From: Phycomyces nitens
Taxonomy: Eukaryota > Mucoromycota > Mucoromycetes > Mucorales > Phycomycetaceae
Assembly: GCA_022702545.1 (NCBI GenBank)
Contig: JAHRBC010000002.1
Location: forward strand, 7,316,001-7,380,000
Direction: 5' to 3'
Length of the DNA stretch: 64,000 bases
Shown: positions 37,252 through 49,150 of the stretch, piece by piece
How the letters are laid out: every line of letters starts with the position of its first letter
How positions within the stretch are numbered: the stretch's first letter is position 1
The notes under the pieces: generated by a model
The model's database searches: none
Seen by the model: the letters and a program-made list of their open reading frames with translations, nothing else
What the model was told of the DNA's origin: nothing
Translations under genes and position numbers: made by a program

Positions 37252-38456
37252 TTAAAGACCCTGGTGCTTATGCATGACAGCACAGGCAACCGATCCAAGG
37301 GTCTGTCTGATATATTCACGCTCCACATCATGACCTGCCACAACAGTTAGAAAAGATTGAAAGGAGCCAAATCTTCCTACTTACTGTCTTCAACTTCGCC
37401 CCAGCGTTCCATCTGAGCATTCATCTCTACGTGTGCTGCCTGGGCTGCCTGCTCGACAGTCAAGGCATTCTTGATTAGAGCAAAGCCAATCAAGAAACTC
37501 TTGGAGCTCATTACACCCTTTTCAAAGGCAGACAACTCCAGGTTATCCATTGCCTCAATCTCCTTTCTCAAAACATCCTTTGTTTCTTGTGGTTGGGTGA
37601 TTGCAAAGATCTCGGTGGTCGAGTTGATGCCGACACCGTACTTTTCCTTGACCCATGCGTGGATAGGCGACCAATGTTGTTCCTGCAGCTTGACCAAAAG
37701 ATCAGGACCCTCTTCACGGTAGCAAGTGGCATCCGTGTCAAAGTAGACCATCAATTTGTCAATAACCTGAGCACGCAGGGTAGGATCAGTAGCGTGTGCG
37801 GGATCGAATGCATCGATAGCACGGGCAATGATCGAGGTCTATGGTAACAAGAGTTTTCTTGTTAATGAGCATCAAGCCAAAAGGCAATTGATTGAAGTGC
37901 GTGGGCCAATTGTGTTTTCTCACCAAAGGCAAGGTGTGTGCCTTGAGATTCTCGGTCTGAGCGTCCCATTCGGCAGCTGTTAAGAGTGCGAGATTGCGTT
38001 GGGCGATGGGGAAGCGCATGACATTGTTGCTAGGGGTGCGCAGGTTGCGGTGGTCGAGAATGACAGTGCATTCATCTATTGAGCTTATTTAAAAAAAAAA
38101 ACAGCAAAGGATAATGACCAAGGCTGGTGTGCATCACACACAATTGCATATTTCTGCTTGGCTTACCTCCTTCAGACTTTACACCAGCACGCTTCCAGAA
38201 GCGCTTCATTGTGCGCTCGGCACCTAGGTTGGGAAGAAGAAGAAAAAATGATGAGATTGATGATTGAACTATAAAGATTTTGGTGTCCAAAGAAAGACAT
38301 CATACGTTTAAGAGCAGCTTCTACTTTGGCATCGTCTTGGGTCTCGGCAGCAGCTTGGTTGTGCAGGGCCGATCCGACAGAAAACGATCTTGTTTCTGTC
38401 CTGAGGGCTCTAAAGAGAGTGGGTCTGACGAATAAGCGTGTGGTGAGAGAGGCCAT
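37252..38456 (-). CDS. ATP12: F1-ATPase assembly chaperone Atp12 (mitochondrial)
   Basis: Five exons on the minus strand: 38456-38306, 38223-38167, 38075-37924, 37838-37385 and 37334-37252, with phases joining to 298 residues. The N-terminus looks like a mitochondrial targeting peptide (MASLTTRLFVRPTLFRALRT then RSFSVG). Family marks are MKRFWKRAGVKSEG, ILDHRNLRTP, AEWDAQ, HTLPLTSIIARAIDA, EQHWSPIHAWVKEKYGV and GFALI. Atp12 holds the F1 alpha subunit until it assembles. The 3' end nearly abuts the CBS gene (138 bp), convergent. Confidence 0.93.
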
Positions 38457-38760
38457 TGGAGAACGTTGGGTGCAAAGGTGCCTTGGGTTTCCTATTTTTG
38501 GCCCTGTTTACCGGTCAGTGACTGCTTCAAAATGTCAAGGCAACATCTTTTTTTTTTTTTTTCCTTTTTTTTCATGTTTTGCAAGACCAGACTTTCGGGT
38601 TGGGTTCCAAATCCGAGGTTTCTAGAGACGGAAAAATATCGATAACGATAACAATTGGAGGGAATCATGTTTAGTAGGGGGGGAGGGGAGGTGAGGGTGA
38701 TCAATTCGAGGCGATTGTAGAACCTACTGGAACCCAATACCCGGTATACACATCTTGGAG

Positions 38761-38889
38761 CTACCTTGAATGGGGTTTCTTGAAAAGAGGTCTATTGAAG
38801 CATTGGGCAATCATTCCATCAGCCGAAAACACTATTCTGTAGTGTAAACAATCGCAATCCTCGCAGAGGTACCAGCGTCTCTTAGCCAT
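38761..38889 (-). CDS. Small 42-residue Cys-containing ORF
   Basis: It starts MAKRRWYLCEDCDC and includes FSADGMIAQCFNRP, ending KKPHSR. Four Cys in CxxCxC and a later Cys suggest a small metal-binding or secreted-type peptide, but no family is recognised. It lies between ATP12 and the SDS3-like gene, in a region that otherwise has no gene. A chance frame is possible. Confidence 0.3.
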   Translation of the reverse strand: MAKRRWYLCEDCDCLHYRIVFSADGMIAQCFNRPLFKKPHSR

Positions 38890-39097
38890 TGTATCCAAAA
38901 TAAGCTCGAGCGCATTGAGTTTTAAATAAGAGTGACGAAGTGTATAAATCTACACCTTTTTTTATTATTATTTATAAAATCATTCTCTTTCTTTCTTTTC
39001 TTACTATAAAATCATATTTTGCGCTTATCACAGGATAAAGTGGTCTGACCATCCACCGAGCAGCGACACACAAAATCACATAAAAATCTTGATACCA

Positions 39098-39713
39098 ATG
39101 GCTTCCGCTTCAGATAGAACAAGGTCAAAAAATATATTGTATTCAACATCCACAAAGCACAAGCCAAAAAGAAGAACTAGACGGAGGCCACTAAATGAAA
39201 CAACCGTCCAAGAATCGTAAGCTGGCCAGTCTACTGCGCACAAAACACTGACCTGAACTTGGTAACAAACCCAAACAGGCAGGATATGGTCAGTCATTTG
39301 CAAAAGACCATAGAAGACGTAGAATCATATCCTGATTCAGATTATGCGAGAATAATCGCTCAACTGGACAAGATCAAATCAGAGCGACTGGTGGGAGCCA
39401 GACTCCAGAGAGACAACGAACGAAAGCTGGTCGAGAACTGGTTCATGGCACAAAAAGAGCAAGCCCAGAATGATTTCCAGGTAAGCCATTTAGCATTGTA
39501 ATCTATTGACTGGCACTATTCCCCTCCTCCTCCTCCTCCTCCTCCTCCCCACAGATAAACGTTGGAAAATCATCAATAGCCATATTCATTGGTTGCAATT
39601 CTACATAGTATGCTCGACAAAAGGCTAGGAATGAATTCATGGCATTAATTCAAAAGCAAATTTCCAGCCTTGCCAATGAATTGAACGAGCTCGAGCGAGA
39701 GCCTATTACTTAG
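39098..39713 (+). CDS. Sds3-like protein (Rpd3/Sin3 HDAC complex subunit)
   Basis: Exons 39098-39216, 39279-39480 and 39609-39713 give about 141 residues. An N-terminal basic part (HKPKRRTRRRPLNE) precedes a long helix with YPDSDYARIIAQLDKIKSER, VENWFMAQKEQAQNDFQYAR and ALIQKQISSLANELNELERE, the pattern of the Sds3/BRMS1 family that holds together histone deacetylase complexes. The third-exon acceptor is TACATAG at 39608; the nearer CCACAG would lead to a stop. The frame ends at TAG 39711-39713, but the same frame stays open for 18 more codons (PLSWPDIEQVFIDRYPAQ) to a TAA. The TAG may therefore be premature or the last exon different. Shorter than usual for the family. Confidence 0.6.
39521..39552. 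repeat. CTC microsatellite in SDS3-like intron
   Basis: About eight CTC units form the polypyrimidine tract of intron 2. Confidence 0.9.
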
Positions 39714-39770
39714 CCATTGTCTTGGCCTGATATTGAGCAAGTGTTTATCGATCGATATCCGGCCCAGTAA

Positions 39771-41229
39771 ATCTCTAGTATCTTGTGCCTAGTTTCAAGC
39801 TCTGCAAACAAAAAAAAGGCGGCCACCGTTTGATTTGTTGTTAGCAAGTTTATGGATTGTCAATTGTTTTTTATAACCACTAAATATATATTAAAATACT
39901 CCATGTTCAATTGGGATCTAATGAAATGTCTTCTTCTTTTTTTTCATAGGCATACTTTTAATTTTATTTCAACAGTTTGAAAATAACCACCACATCTTTT
40001 GGCGTATTCTAGGATCATATTCCTTGACTTTTGGCTAAAATAATGAAAATATTATTTAAAAAAACCCCTCTTGTTTAGATTGTCATGGTTTTGACTAGAA
40101 ATCAACAATGTAGACCCATCCGCCATTAGTTGTTTCAATGAAAGCCAAGTATTGGTACTCACACTGTGCACAGCCAGCTTGGTATCTTGCTGAATCCACT
40201 ATATTGGCCAATAAAGATGCCTTTGTTGATCATCTACGTAAAATTGCAGTTTTTATCATGTTCCCATGTATGATAAACCCACTTTAAAGATCAAGGGGTC
40301 GTATTTTATAAAGATGATAAAAAGTCAGTTTATTAGATTCCAATATTATCAAATTAAAAGGCTACAACTGCCAAAGACAAGCACTCTGCCTGACAATATT
40401 CACCCTTCTGTTACTTAAAATATTAGAAACCTAAAAAGGCAGTAGCTTATGTCATGTACCTGGATTAACTCTATTCAATATCCATTTGGCAATCTTCTTC
40501 AACAGCCAAGATCTTCAAACAGTAAAATTCAAAAATACTCTATTCTATCTCTCTCTACGCCCAATATTTCACCCACATGTGTTTACTCCCAAAATAATAA
40601 TAATCAACACCAACGATATCTTGATAGCAATATTGCCACCAATTGCAAATCATTAGTCTTTGTATTTAAAAGGCTTCAATAAATCTGCACAGCGGGAAGC
40701 AAGTCACAAGATTACGCATTAATCATTTGCAACATTTTGATTGTCAATCACATTTTTACTCTCTACGCATCACAATCGCTTTCATGATTCGGGTTCCTTG
40801 CATCAACAATACATAAAGCACACCTATATTATGTGTTGACTTGTGCCTTATCATATTGCTAATTTATATATAGTGCATGACTTGCTTTCCGCCGTGTCGA
40901 TTTAACGGTATTCCAATAAAGACAGTTTTTTTCTCTTCCTACCAAGGTTGACGCACATACTTTATAGTATGCCAGAAGATGTCTTTTAAAAGATCCTTGC
41001 CAGACTCTCCCTTGATACCCGATAGTATATGTCGTACAGGAGGGTCTCGCCGATAACACATGTAAAAGAGAAATACTAAAGGTAAGGTGGCCATCTATTG
41101 ATTTAGGGAGTGGGAGTAGATAGATATGATATATCAATAATAGACCATCAAAGGATTTCAACTTCACACGATCTTATCAGTTAAGAGTAGGATTTTAGAT
41201 ATAATAAAAGCAATCAATAAAAAGGACGA
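39771..41229. other. Intergenic, no supported gene
   Basis: A minus-strand stretch near 40090-40205 reads CAQCEYQYLAFIETTNGGWV and ends in TAG; it might be an exon end of an unrecognised gene. Nothing else was seen. Confidence 0.5.
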
Positions 41230-41235
41230 TCGGCC

Positions 41236-42026
41236 TTGCTTACTCTTGCTGACCAACAACAGCTAGAATTCGAAAGATTTGTTATGCTCGCCATTGAATC
41301 TCTGCTCACAACAATCAATGATGTAGACCTTGAGCCAATGTCGGAAATTCACTTATCAGTATCATGCATTCATCCTTTGATCCAATGTTTGGTGGCAAAC
41401 GATATTCAGACCGTTGCCTATTGTGCAAACATGATGATAGAAAAGGACGGATACCTCGAAAGAAAACAAAAAACAACAACCTGATTACATCATAGATGTA
41501 TACAGGTCATATAAGTACTCCCATCCAAGTTGCCTTTGGGAGATCAAAATTTCAAATGCACCAGAGACTCGGAAAATCTTGGATTTTTACCGTTTGGCAT
41601 TGTTTGGTAAATGTGCGATTGAAAAGCACAACTTAAATGGTATATTGCCTTTTTAGACAATTGGTAAGAATCTTGTGATGAAAATGGACTTGACAAGAAT
41701 CATTGATTAATCACTTTATCTGTCTTTACACAGGTACGAAGATTACCTTTTACTTGTTAACACCCCGCAGAGGGTTTGTCAATGTGGTTGAGGTGGCCAC
41801 CATAGAAATTCCAACTATCAAACGATATATTGGCTTGATTGTCTCATATTTGGATGAACTTTTGGAAATCACATGCCTACACAAAACTGTGGCCAAGGAC
41901 CATAATTGTTTGATCCCTCCATCGCCCATATTCCCCTTTGTATATTTGCAGGCAGAAAGAAAGACATTAGCACCAAAAATAAAACCATCTCTGGGAGTAA
42001 TCACCTCCTCATCGAAGCAACATTGA
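41236..42026 (+). pseudogene. Relic of an unrecognised fungal protein gene
   Basis: A first part (41236-41484) reads ...LADQQQLEFERFVMLAIESLL and ...QTVAYCANMMIEKDGYLER. After stops and frameshifts a second part (41720-41945) reads KITFYLLTPRRGFVNVVEVA, EIPTIKRYIGLIVSYLDELL and EITCLHKTVAKD. The pattern resembles a family of hypothetical proteins that I believe is common in Mucoromycota, recalled from memory only. No function is known to me. The frame breaks suggest decay, although introns could explain some. Confidence 0.4.
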
Positions 42027-42890
42027 GGTCAGCCTTTTGTTTAGTTGTATTCTGTTGCCTGTCTTGATCCATTTATATATATATATATATATATACACTC
42101 TCAAATGAGCACACATACATATCCTTTATATATTCTTATTGTCCCATATTCCATATTCCATTGTTGATTTTTGATTTTTTTACCTTTATTATCTTTACGT
42201 GTTCCACAGAGCATTTTGCTTTATTTCTACACTTGGAAAACGGCCCTGAATACACTGGGTGTGTAATGGCCTTGGATTAGTGTGAAAGCTAGATTGCTTT
42301 TCAACTCCACACTTTTTCTTTTTCATATCGACAATATAATTTTACTACATCCTATTGGCTCAGAGATGACGAGCATTGGAGCATTACTTTGTTGTTTTAT
42401 TATAAAAGCATGGCAAATAATATACAGTCCAATAGGTTGGCTAACACCGAAAAATTGACTCGTGCCAAATAAAAACATACTTCTCTATGCTACCATTCCT
42501 GCTTTCTTGTTTTGTAATAAGTAGCCGTCCTTTAGATGTGATAGTACTGGTCTTGGGAAAAACCGGACTTTGAAGATGGATGAAATAAAGAGTTGGGCTT
42601 GCGAAAGATAGTCTTTTCTTGATGACAATTGAGCAAGTATTTATATTATTCGAGAGATCAAGGGAAGGAAAGCGAAATTTTGTAGTGGCATATGTACGCC
42701 TACGTATACCACCACAGTACAAAAGGAACCAAGATGCAGAGGGTTGATCAGAGCAGAGTAGAGACAGAGAGTGCATGGAGGTCTTGACAGCGGGGATTGA
42801 AACGGGATTGCACCTTGCACACAACAGTTTTCTACTATAAAAACATAGTACCAAAACTTACTGAAATAAAGAGAGAAAAAAGCCCGGTAT
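42027..42890. other. Intergenic with TA microsatellite
   Basis: A TA run of about 11 units lies at 42076-42099. A 137-codon minus-strand frame at 42441-42854 shows no recognisable motif and is not called. Confidence 0.5.
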
Positions 42891-42894
42891 TAAT

Positions 42895-43965
42895 AAAATA
42901 TAGGATCAAAGATTTTTCTTTAATACTTTGTGTGCAGTCCTTTGTTGTTTTGAAGGGCATGTAGTCGATTTTGCGTAATATTGCAAAGTGCTGCACATAC
43001 TTCAACTGGTGCTTTATACCATTCTTCTTTCAAGACTTGCTTCAATTATTTCCGGCTTTTTTGTAGAGGTCTTTTTGCTCTCGTTATTCTTCCTAGGTAA
43101 GCCCAGTTATTTTCAATCGGACTGAGATCCGGGCTGTACGCAAGCCACTTAATCACCTCTAGATCTGCATTCTTTTGATGCTCTTTTACGATTTTACCTC
43201 AATGACACGGATCATTGTTTCGCTGAAAGATAAGAGTCCTCTTTTTCACATTTCAAAAATTGTTTTTGAATAGAACCAAAGTGTGTTGGAGTATATTTTT
43301 GTATCCCGATTGCTCTAGATTACCACTGATGATTTCCATCGGCCCAACACCACCGAACCAGACGCAGCATCAGACCATCACGTATCCTCCACCGTCTTGG
43401 ATCTTTGAACGTACGCAGTCTAAACTGTACTTCTCTGACTAAAGATGTTAGACTCGCCAATTTTTTCACATTGGGAATATACCATAAACATTGATTCGTC
43501 GCTCCAAATCACCCGATCCCAGCATTGATTTCGCCTCTTTACGTATGCTGGTCAAAGGCAAGGCGGTTTCTGCGATGATACCTAGTGATCGATGACTTGT
43601 ATACAGCCATAAAAAGACCTCACATGAAAAGTATTTATGACAGCACGTATTGTATCCTTGCAAACATATATTTTCAAATTTACACCCATTATGCTGATTA
43701 CCATTTCCAAGCTGGCCGCTCGATATTTTGCTATTTCTCTACAAAAAACAGGCAAATATCGTTTACCAAATATTTTTTAAGAGTTCCTTGGGCCTGTATG
43801 TAGCCGTGGTTTATATCTCTCTGTACATTTTCATTGTATTTTTATACAGTACGGCGTGCTATATTATATCGCTCACAAATCGTCGACCCTTTCACTCCTG
43901 TCTCAAAAGCCTCAACAATCATTCATCAAACTTCAATTGGGGTTTCCTTCCGCTCTGAAATACTG
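42895..43965 (-). pseudogene. Tc1/mariner-like transposase, dead
   Basis: Read on the minus strand, an N-terminal helix-turn-helix (IVEAFETGVKGSTICERYNI then ARRTV) lies near 43920-43850. The first catalytic block WDRVIWSDESMFMVY is near 43500. The third block, NNDPCH followed by LAYSPDLSPIENNWAYLG, lies at about 43220-43095. These are the DDE marks of Tc1/mariner transposases. Frameshifts and stops separate all blocks. A sequence TAAGTACACCTCTG reads into the element near 44050, resembling the inner part of Tc1-type terminal repeats. The other end was not found. Confidence 0.75.
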
Positions 43966-44134
43966 TCATAAATATTTACTAAAGACATGGATATAATCGA
44001 ATGAGACATAAAAGTTGTTGAAAAGAAAATAAACAGAGGTGTACTTATTTTATTTTCATAAAAAAAACTTGGGATTTCAAAGTTGTACCATCCTGGAATC
44101 CACACTCACAGTACATATAACAGTCTTTTTTTTT

Positions 44135-44314
44135 GGGAGATTCTTGATACACTCCCTTATTACACTCCGCCCGTCAAAAAACCAAAAAAGTCTGACGTAA
44201 GCTTTTTGTGAGGATTGTAATTAGTTCTTCATACACTCCCTCAATACACTCCCACCACAAGGATATCAAAAAAAACTAATGTAGACTTTTCTTTGTAAAA
44301 GTGAATTTTAGTAC
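44135..44314 (+). repeat. MULE left terminal inverted repeat
   Basis: About 180 bp, itself built of two related tandem parts. Each carries ATACACTCCC motifs followed by an AAAAA..GTCTGACGTA or AATGTAGAC segment. It matches the reverse complement of 48350-48538 with indels. Confidence 0.85.
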
Positions 44315-44338
44315 TGTAATTGATATAATATATTTTTT

Positions 44339-46345
44339 TTAACTCTTAAAAAGGACCGAGTAGTCGACACTGTTGCATGTCTGAGGGAATGCCTCTCTAA
44401 TTCGAACATGGTCAAAGTTGAGAGTTGGCTTATCGAATTTCTTCATTCGGCCTGTAGGAGTACGCTGAAATTCAACGTAGTAAAAGTGTGAAAACGAAAG
44501 AAGGAGTGTGATCGGATTGTCTGCAGATGTTAATTCCATGTGGATGAGTGGCCAATAAACCTGAGATTCATGGTATGCATTCAGTTTGCCCGTGGTTCTG
44601 ACAGAATGTTCAGAGTACGTGTAGATGATGACAGGTCTTTGGTATGTGTCAGCAACAATTTGAGGGCAGATAAAGGTGCTGAACCACAAGGATAGATCCG
44701 TTTGTCCCAAACAAGGCGATTTGCTGGATTGTAGTCTGTTGATCATTCTCTCCTCTTCATACTGGACTACAGCATCTGTGCCAATTGCTTTGTATAGAGT
44801 GTCTTTGTATCTCATATACATCTTTAGCATATCACCTTTTACATCCATCCATTTGCATTGGTCCTTGTGTACACCAAAACTGACAGCTCGAAAGCCACAG
44901 TTACCATCAGCACCAACACTATGAATGGCAGCAATTGCATTTCTAGTTGACTGTGTGTGTATCCATTGGAAAGGAGCATCTTTCTTTGCATTGCGATATG
45001 TTTGTAAACTAAGTGAAAATAGGCCCAATATTTAGTTGTTTATAAGCACTGTTTTTAGTCTATACATACCTATCATATGCAGAGGAGCGATGAGATAAAT
45101 CTCCTGCGGCGCTTGGTATATCCTTTTTGGCTTCAATGGTGCTTTTGTCTGGATAAGAGAAGCTACCATCAACAGCACGTACAAGCAATGTCAACTTTCT
45201 TTTTTTTTGTTCGAGGTTGACATGTCTTTCTTCAATCTCCAACTGTCTTTTCTTCTTGTTAAGCTCCTCTTCTTCTTTTTTGATTTTTTCTTTTTTTGAT
45301 TTCTTTTTTTGGCTTTCATCGAATAGCTCTTGGAGGATTCTCAGCCGTCCTGTTCCACTCTTAACCCCTCTCTTTGACTTTCTGCCTTTGCGATTGGTGT
45401 TGGTCGAAGGAGGCATCAAGAGATCCATATTTATAGCTGGCTTAAGAATTGCTGCCTCTGTTTTCTCCAAAATTTTGATTGCATCGGAAATCTCTTGCTG
45501 GGTACTGTATAAAGCGACCGTGTTGTATATCCCATGAAGAAGTTGTTCTACACGTGCTAGTAAGACCTCTTTGTTGGATGAACAGGCTTTTTTCAGATCT
45601 AAATTTTATATAAAAAACACGAGTCATTAGACCAAGAACAAGAGTTTCAAGAAATGACCAATATAATTTTGTACGCTTACTTTCATCAAATTGATCAGCA
45701 TCTTTTTCATCTTTCAACAAAGCACTCGTAGGATCAGTTTCATCATCATCGCAATCTTCGGCGTCTTCATCCACCTCGAAATCTTCACCTAATAAACATA
45801 AACAGATAATCATAATGTGTTTAGCATTTATCTAATTAAAAAAAAACTCTTTTCTTACTACAAGAATAGTCATTATCGTCGTTCTGAACAGAGGAAGTTG
45901 GCTCAGAAACCAAAACAGAGTTGGCAGTAGAATTATCTACAGATTCTATTATTTATGTAAAAATAAGACAAGCACATGAAGCAATTAATTTAGAGTTCTT
46001 TACTGGCACTTGGGAGGCATTCATAGAAGCGCAAATAAAGTATGTAATATGATTTATGGGTCATTAAAATTAAGCCTTTAATAAAGCATATATAATAGCC
46101 AAGTTTTATGAAAGTTGTGGTAATCAGGTTTATTTGGGTTTTATTTCCAAGAAAAAACAAGGTCCCTCTTTATCATAAATTAGAGTTTTATTTTCTTTTA
46201 ACGGTACTCTGATATTATACTTACCTGTATAAATGCACCCCTAGAAGCCTCCATAGATTCTTAGCACTTACCTAAGTTTTCTTTGTCCTCTAGATCAGAC
46301 TCAACAACACAGCTGAGAGGGACATTCTCTTTTTTCTCTTCAAAG
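44339..46345 (-). CDS. OTU-type cysteine protease part, likely same gene as MULE transposase
   Basis: Acidic exon pieces (46345-46272, 45947-45865, 45790-45680) with GT-AG borders lead into a Lys/Glu-rich coiled-coil (45470-45060, ELFDESQKKKSKKEKIKKEE). An OTU domain follows at 45028-44339: SVGADGNCGFRAVSFGVHKD (catalytic Asp and Cys), VQYEEERMINRL, and late HFYYVEFQ (catalytic His). OTU proteases cleave ubiquitin or similar tags. All pieces lie on one strand within the TIRs and can be joined without an intervening promoter-sized gap. A C-terminal fusion to the transposase is therefore likely but not proved; a separate captured gene is the alternative. Confidence 0.65.
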
Positions 46346-46361
46346 TCTATGTAAAGAAATA

Positions 46362-48309
46362 TCAGTCAGAACATATAAAGGTTATACTTAGCATAGTTGC
46401 TTTCAAGATACAAACTTTGGTCATGTTCAAACCGCCAGCGCATATCAACAATATCAAGAGGTAAAACCTCAGGACTAGCAGCAATGATGCAAGGGCATGG
46501 CAGCTTGTATCTGATGCGATCCCAGCACTTGCAATTGGCACCTCTTGAAACAAAATCAGATTGCAGGCTGGTGATTGTGTTTGTCCTGATCTTGTCCATT
46601 GCAAATCTGACCACTTTAAAAGCAAGATGTTTGAATCTAAACTCTTTTTCTCTGTCAAACAGAACTGAATCGATGCTGATCCTCTCAACATTCAGCTTTC
46701 TGTAGCGATTTGCTCTCTTTTAAAAAAGTTAAAATATGGATGGTAGGTTTTCTGGGATTAATCATTTACCTTTTGCTCGTAGTATGCGTTCATTCGCTTA
46801 ACAGTAAGTGTAAGCTTGGAAGCAGACTGGCTACCCAAAGCTCTTTTCAGACCTGAATGGAAGCTTTCTGCTCTTCCAGAAGTTCGGTTTCCCATCTGAG
46901 GGTGATCATTGGCATACATACCTACCCAGTGTTTGACCTCATCATCCTGGAGCAAGCTAATACAAGATTATGATTAGCAAAAGACTTTAACAAAAACTCT
47001 CTAACTTACACATCCTTCAAGTAACGCAGTGCCAAACTTCCATTGTTCTTGAAATAGCCATGGGTTGTGATCAGCTGTTCAAAGCTACCAAGCGCCTCCT
47101 TATAGCTTGCTTCGTCAAAGCTAGACATGATCGCCTTGAAGTCCAATTCAGCTTGAGCACGACGAAGATTATACTCAGCTGAATCGATTATTCCAATTGG
47201 GAGCTTTGTTGCCATGGTATTCCACAAATGCCAGGAACAGAGCAAGTGCTGGCTTTCTGGGAAAATGGCATCAATTGCGTTGCGCAAAGCTTGCTCGTTG
47301 TCAGTGACAAAAACTGATGGCAATGGGTGTTCATTTGTAGGCCAAATGGCCTCTCGCAACTCCTCTAGGATCCATGTGTATGTTGCCTCGGTTTCCGAAT
47401 TAACAAAAGCTGCTGCAATTGCAAAAGTTTGCAGCTTATTGCTTCCTTTATCAGAGGATGCATTACTTGTGCCAACGATATTTACAAGAGACAGCTTGTG
47501 GGCATTGGTCTTGTAGGTTGCATCGATCGTAACTGCCTCGGGCCAAATTCTTGCCTCTTGAATCGCTGCATGGTGAATAAAGAAGATTCCTTTAACTTCT
47601 TGCATGTCTCCTTTCGGCTCTACTTGAATACGAACAGTATATCCAATGCTTTCAAGATAGGATATAAGTAGAAACATTTCTTTTCCATTCTCATTCTTCA
47701 AAAAAAAGAGTTTGGATATTATGAATGTCCTTTTTGATGATATTCGTTACATTCAACACTTTCAAAGTCTAGGTAAAAATAATTTAGAAATAGTTGCCAA
47801 GTGTTGATGTGCACTTACGTCCATAACACTTGTAACTGGTCTTTATGTCCACTAGCCAGCAAAGTGTAGATTCGTTCCATAATTTCAGGTGGTTGCTTAC
47901 GATTAACTGCATAAGTAGTGTTATCCTGTGAGATGGGATGATTGTGCTCCATGTTGCTTCTAGTTATGGCGAAATCAAACAAGTTGAAAGAAGCAGGACA
48001 ATCCAACTTTTGGGTGCTCTGTTTCACTTCTTTCTTCACAGTTTCGGCGCCTTCGAATGGTTCTTGATTCTCAATTCCAGCAGAATTCTTTTCCAATTCA
48101 CGCTTCAATCCTCCATGCTTACAAATGTAAGCAAATTTGCCTTGCTTAAGACTCGAGCTTTTGACAGAAAAGATGACGTTGTATTTCTTTCCAAAGCTTT
48201 TGACAGTTTCGGTTAGATCTTCTTTCGATTGAAATTGTCTGCCAATGGCAAAGCTTTTCTTGAGTTTGGTGTTCATGTTATCGCGAGTTCGATTAGATTG
48301 AGAAAACAT
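46362..48309 (-). CDS. MULE transposase part (DDE, SWIM-like)
   Basis: Minus strand, several exons. The N-terminal part (48309-47815) has a FAR1/WRKY-GCM1-like DNA-binding look with Cys and HNH residues (FAYICKHGGLKRE, CPASFNLF, NMEHNHPIS). The MULE core (47701-47006) has VTIDATYKTNAHKLSL (first Asp), VFVTDNEQALRNAI (second Asp) and HLLCSWHLWN. The next exon has GNRTSGRAESFHSGLKRALG. The last (46691-46362) has CKCWDRIRYKLPCPC, a variant SWIM-type zinc motif. The junction at an 8-T run near 47705 is one base out of frame, so either it is disabled or the run length is misassembled. Confidence 0.8.
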
Positions 48310-48349
48310 TTTGACAAAGTAAAGTTCAAAGAAGGTTTGAAAATATGAA

Positions 48350-48538
48350 CACTGAAATTCACTCTTTACAAAAGAGTCTACGTCACACTTTTTTGATTTT
48401 CTTTTGGTGGGAGTGTAGGAGGGAGTGTATTGAGGGAGTGTATGAAGAAATAATTACAATCCTCACGAAAAGTCTATGTCACACTTTTTTGATTTTTTGG
48501 CGGAGGGAGTGTATTGAGGGAGTGTATCAAGAATTCCC
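48350..48538 (-). repeat. MULE right terminal inverted repeat
   Basis: Counterpart of 44135-44314. Two tandem parts are clearer here, each with GTGTGACATAGAC/GTGTGACGTAGAC and GAGGGAGTGTATTGAGGGAG blocks. Confidence 0.85.
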
Positions 48539-48990
48539 TAATTATATTATTCTTCAACTAATTTTTCAGTACATATTCTATTGACCTCCTATTACATATA
48601 GTGTTTATTTCTGGAGATCCCTTTCAGTATAATCATTCAAAACAAGAGGCATGGTATAGTAATTGACAAGCATAATATATACTTGTAAGCAATACAAAAT
48701 AATGTACTAGGTTTATATGATCGCTTCTTTTTCTAACCACAATGAATTTTTAGCAATTGATGAATGCTAAGGATCATCTAATGTATATCAACGTAGTATT
48801 ATTATGCGTGTATAGCTTATAACAAAGGTTTGTACTATATATGTTTTATAATATTAAATAGCATTAGTTTGAAGTATTTTTCTATAATAATTGTGCGCAA
48901 AATACGGTATGAATTAAATCAAGACATTCTATAATAAAGAATAAACCATTCTTTCAAAAGAATGGTCGTAAAAGAATAGCAGAACCCATT
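48539..48990. other. Short AT-rich spacer
   Basis: Between the MULE and the DIRS element. Nothing recognised. Confidence 0.6.
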
Positions 48991-49112
48991 TAGATACTTA
49001 GACATGAAAATAAAATTATGAAATATGATTTGCTTTATCTTCTTTTTATTTAAAGTCAGCGAAAGTTAACCGTAATAAATTGAATCTAATTGTCTTAATA
49101 ATATAATTGATC
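48991..49112. repeat. DIRS left inverted terminal repeat
   Basis: Outer 41 bp (48991-49031) are perfectly complementary to 49151-49191. The inner ~104 bp (from 49009) are perfectly or near-perfectly complementary to 53194-53298. Confidence 0.93.
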
Positions 49113-49150
49113 TCGAAAAGCGAGGTCAGCAAGGGAAGGGAGGGTGGGGG

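Larger units (their letters stand above)
44135..48538 (-). mobile_element. Mutator-like element (MULE) with long TIRs
   Basis: A 4.4-kb element. Both ends show GGGA..TTCTTGATACACTCCC pointing inwards and remain similar for about 180 bp (44135-44314 and 48350-48538). Inside is a multi-exon minus-strand gene with a MULE transposase domain and, at its far end, an OTU protease. No target duplication could be matched: the left flank is a T run and the right flank is TAATTATAT. It lies beside, not inside, the Tc1 relic. Confidence 0.85.

Noticed and set aside
42441..42854. 137-codon minus-strand frame
   Set aside because: No recognisable domain and no supporting splice or composition signal; left uncalled.
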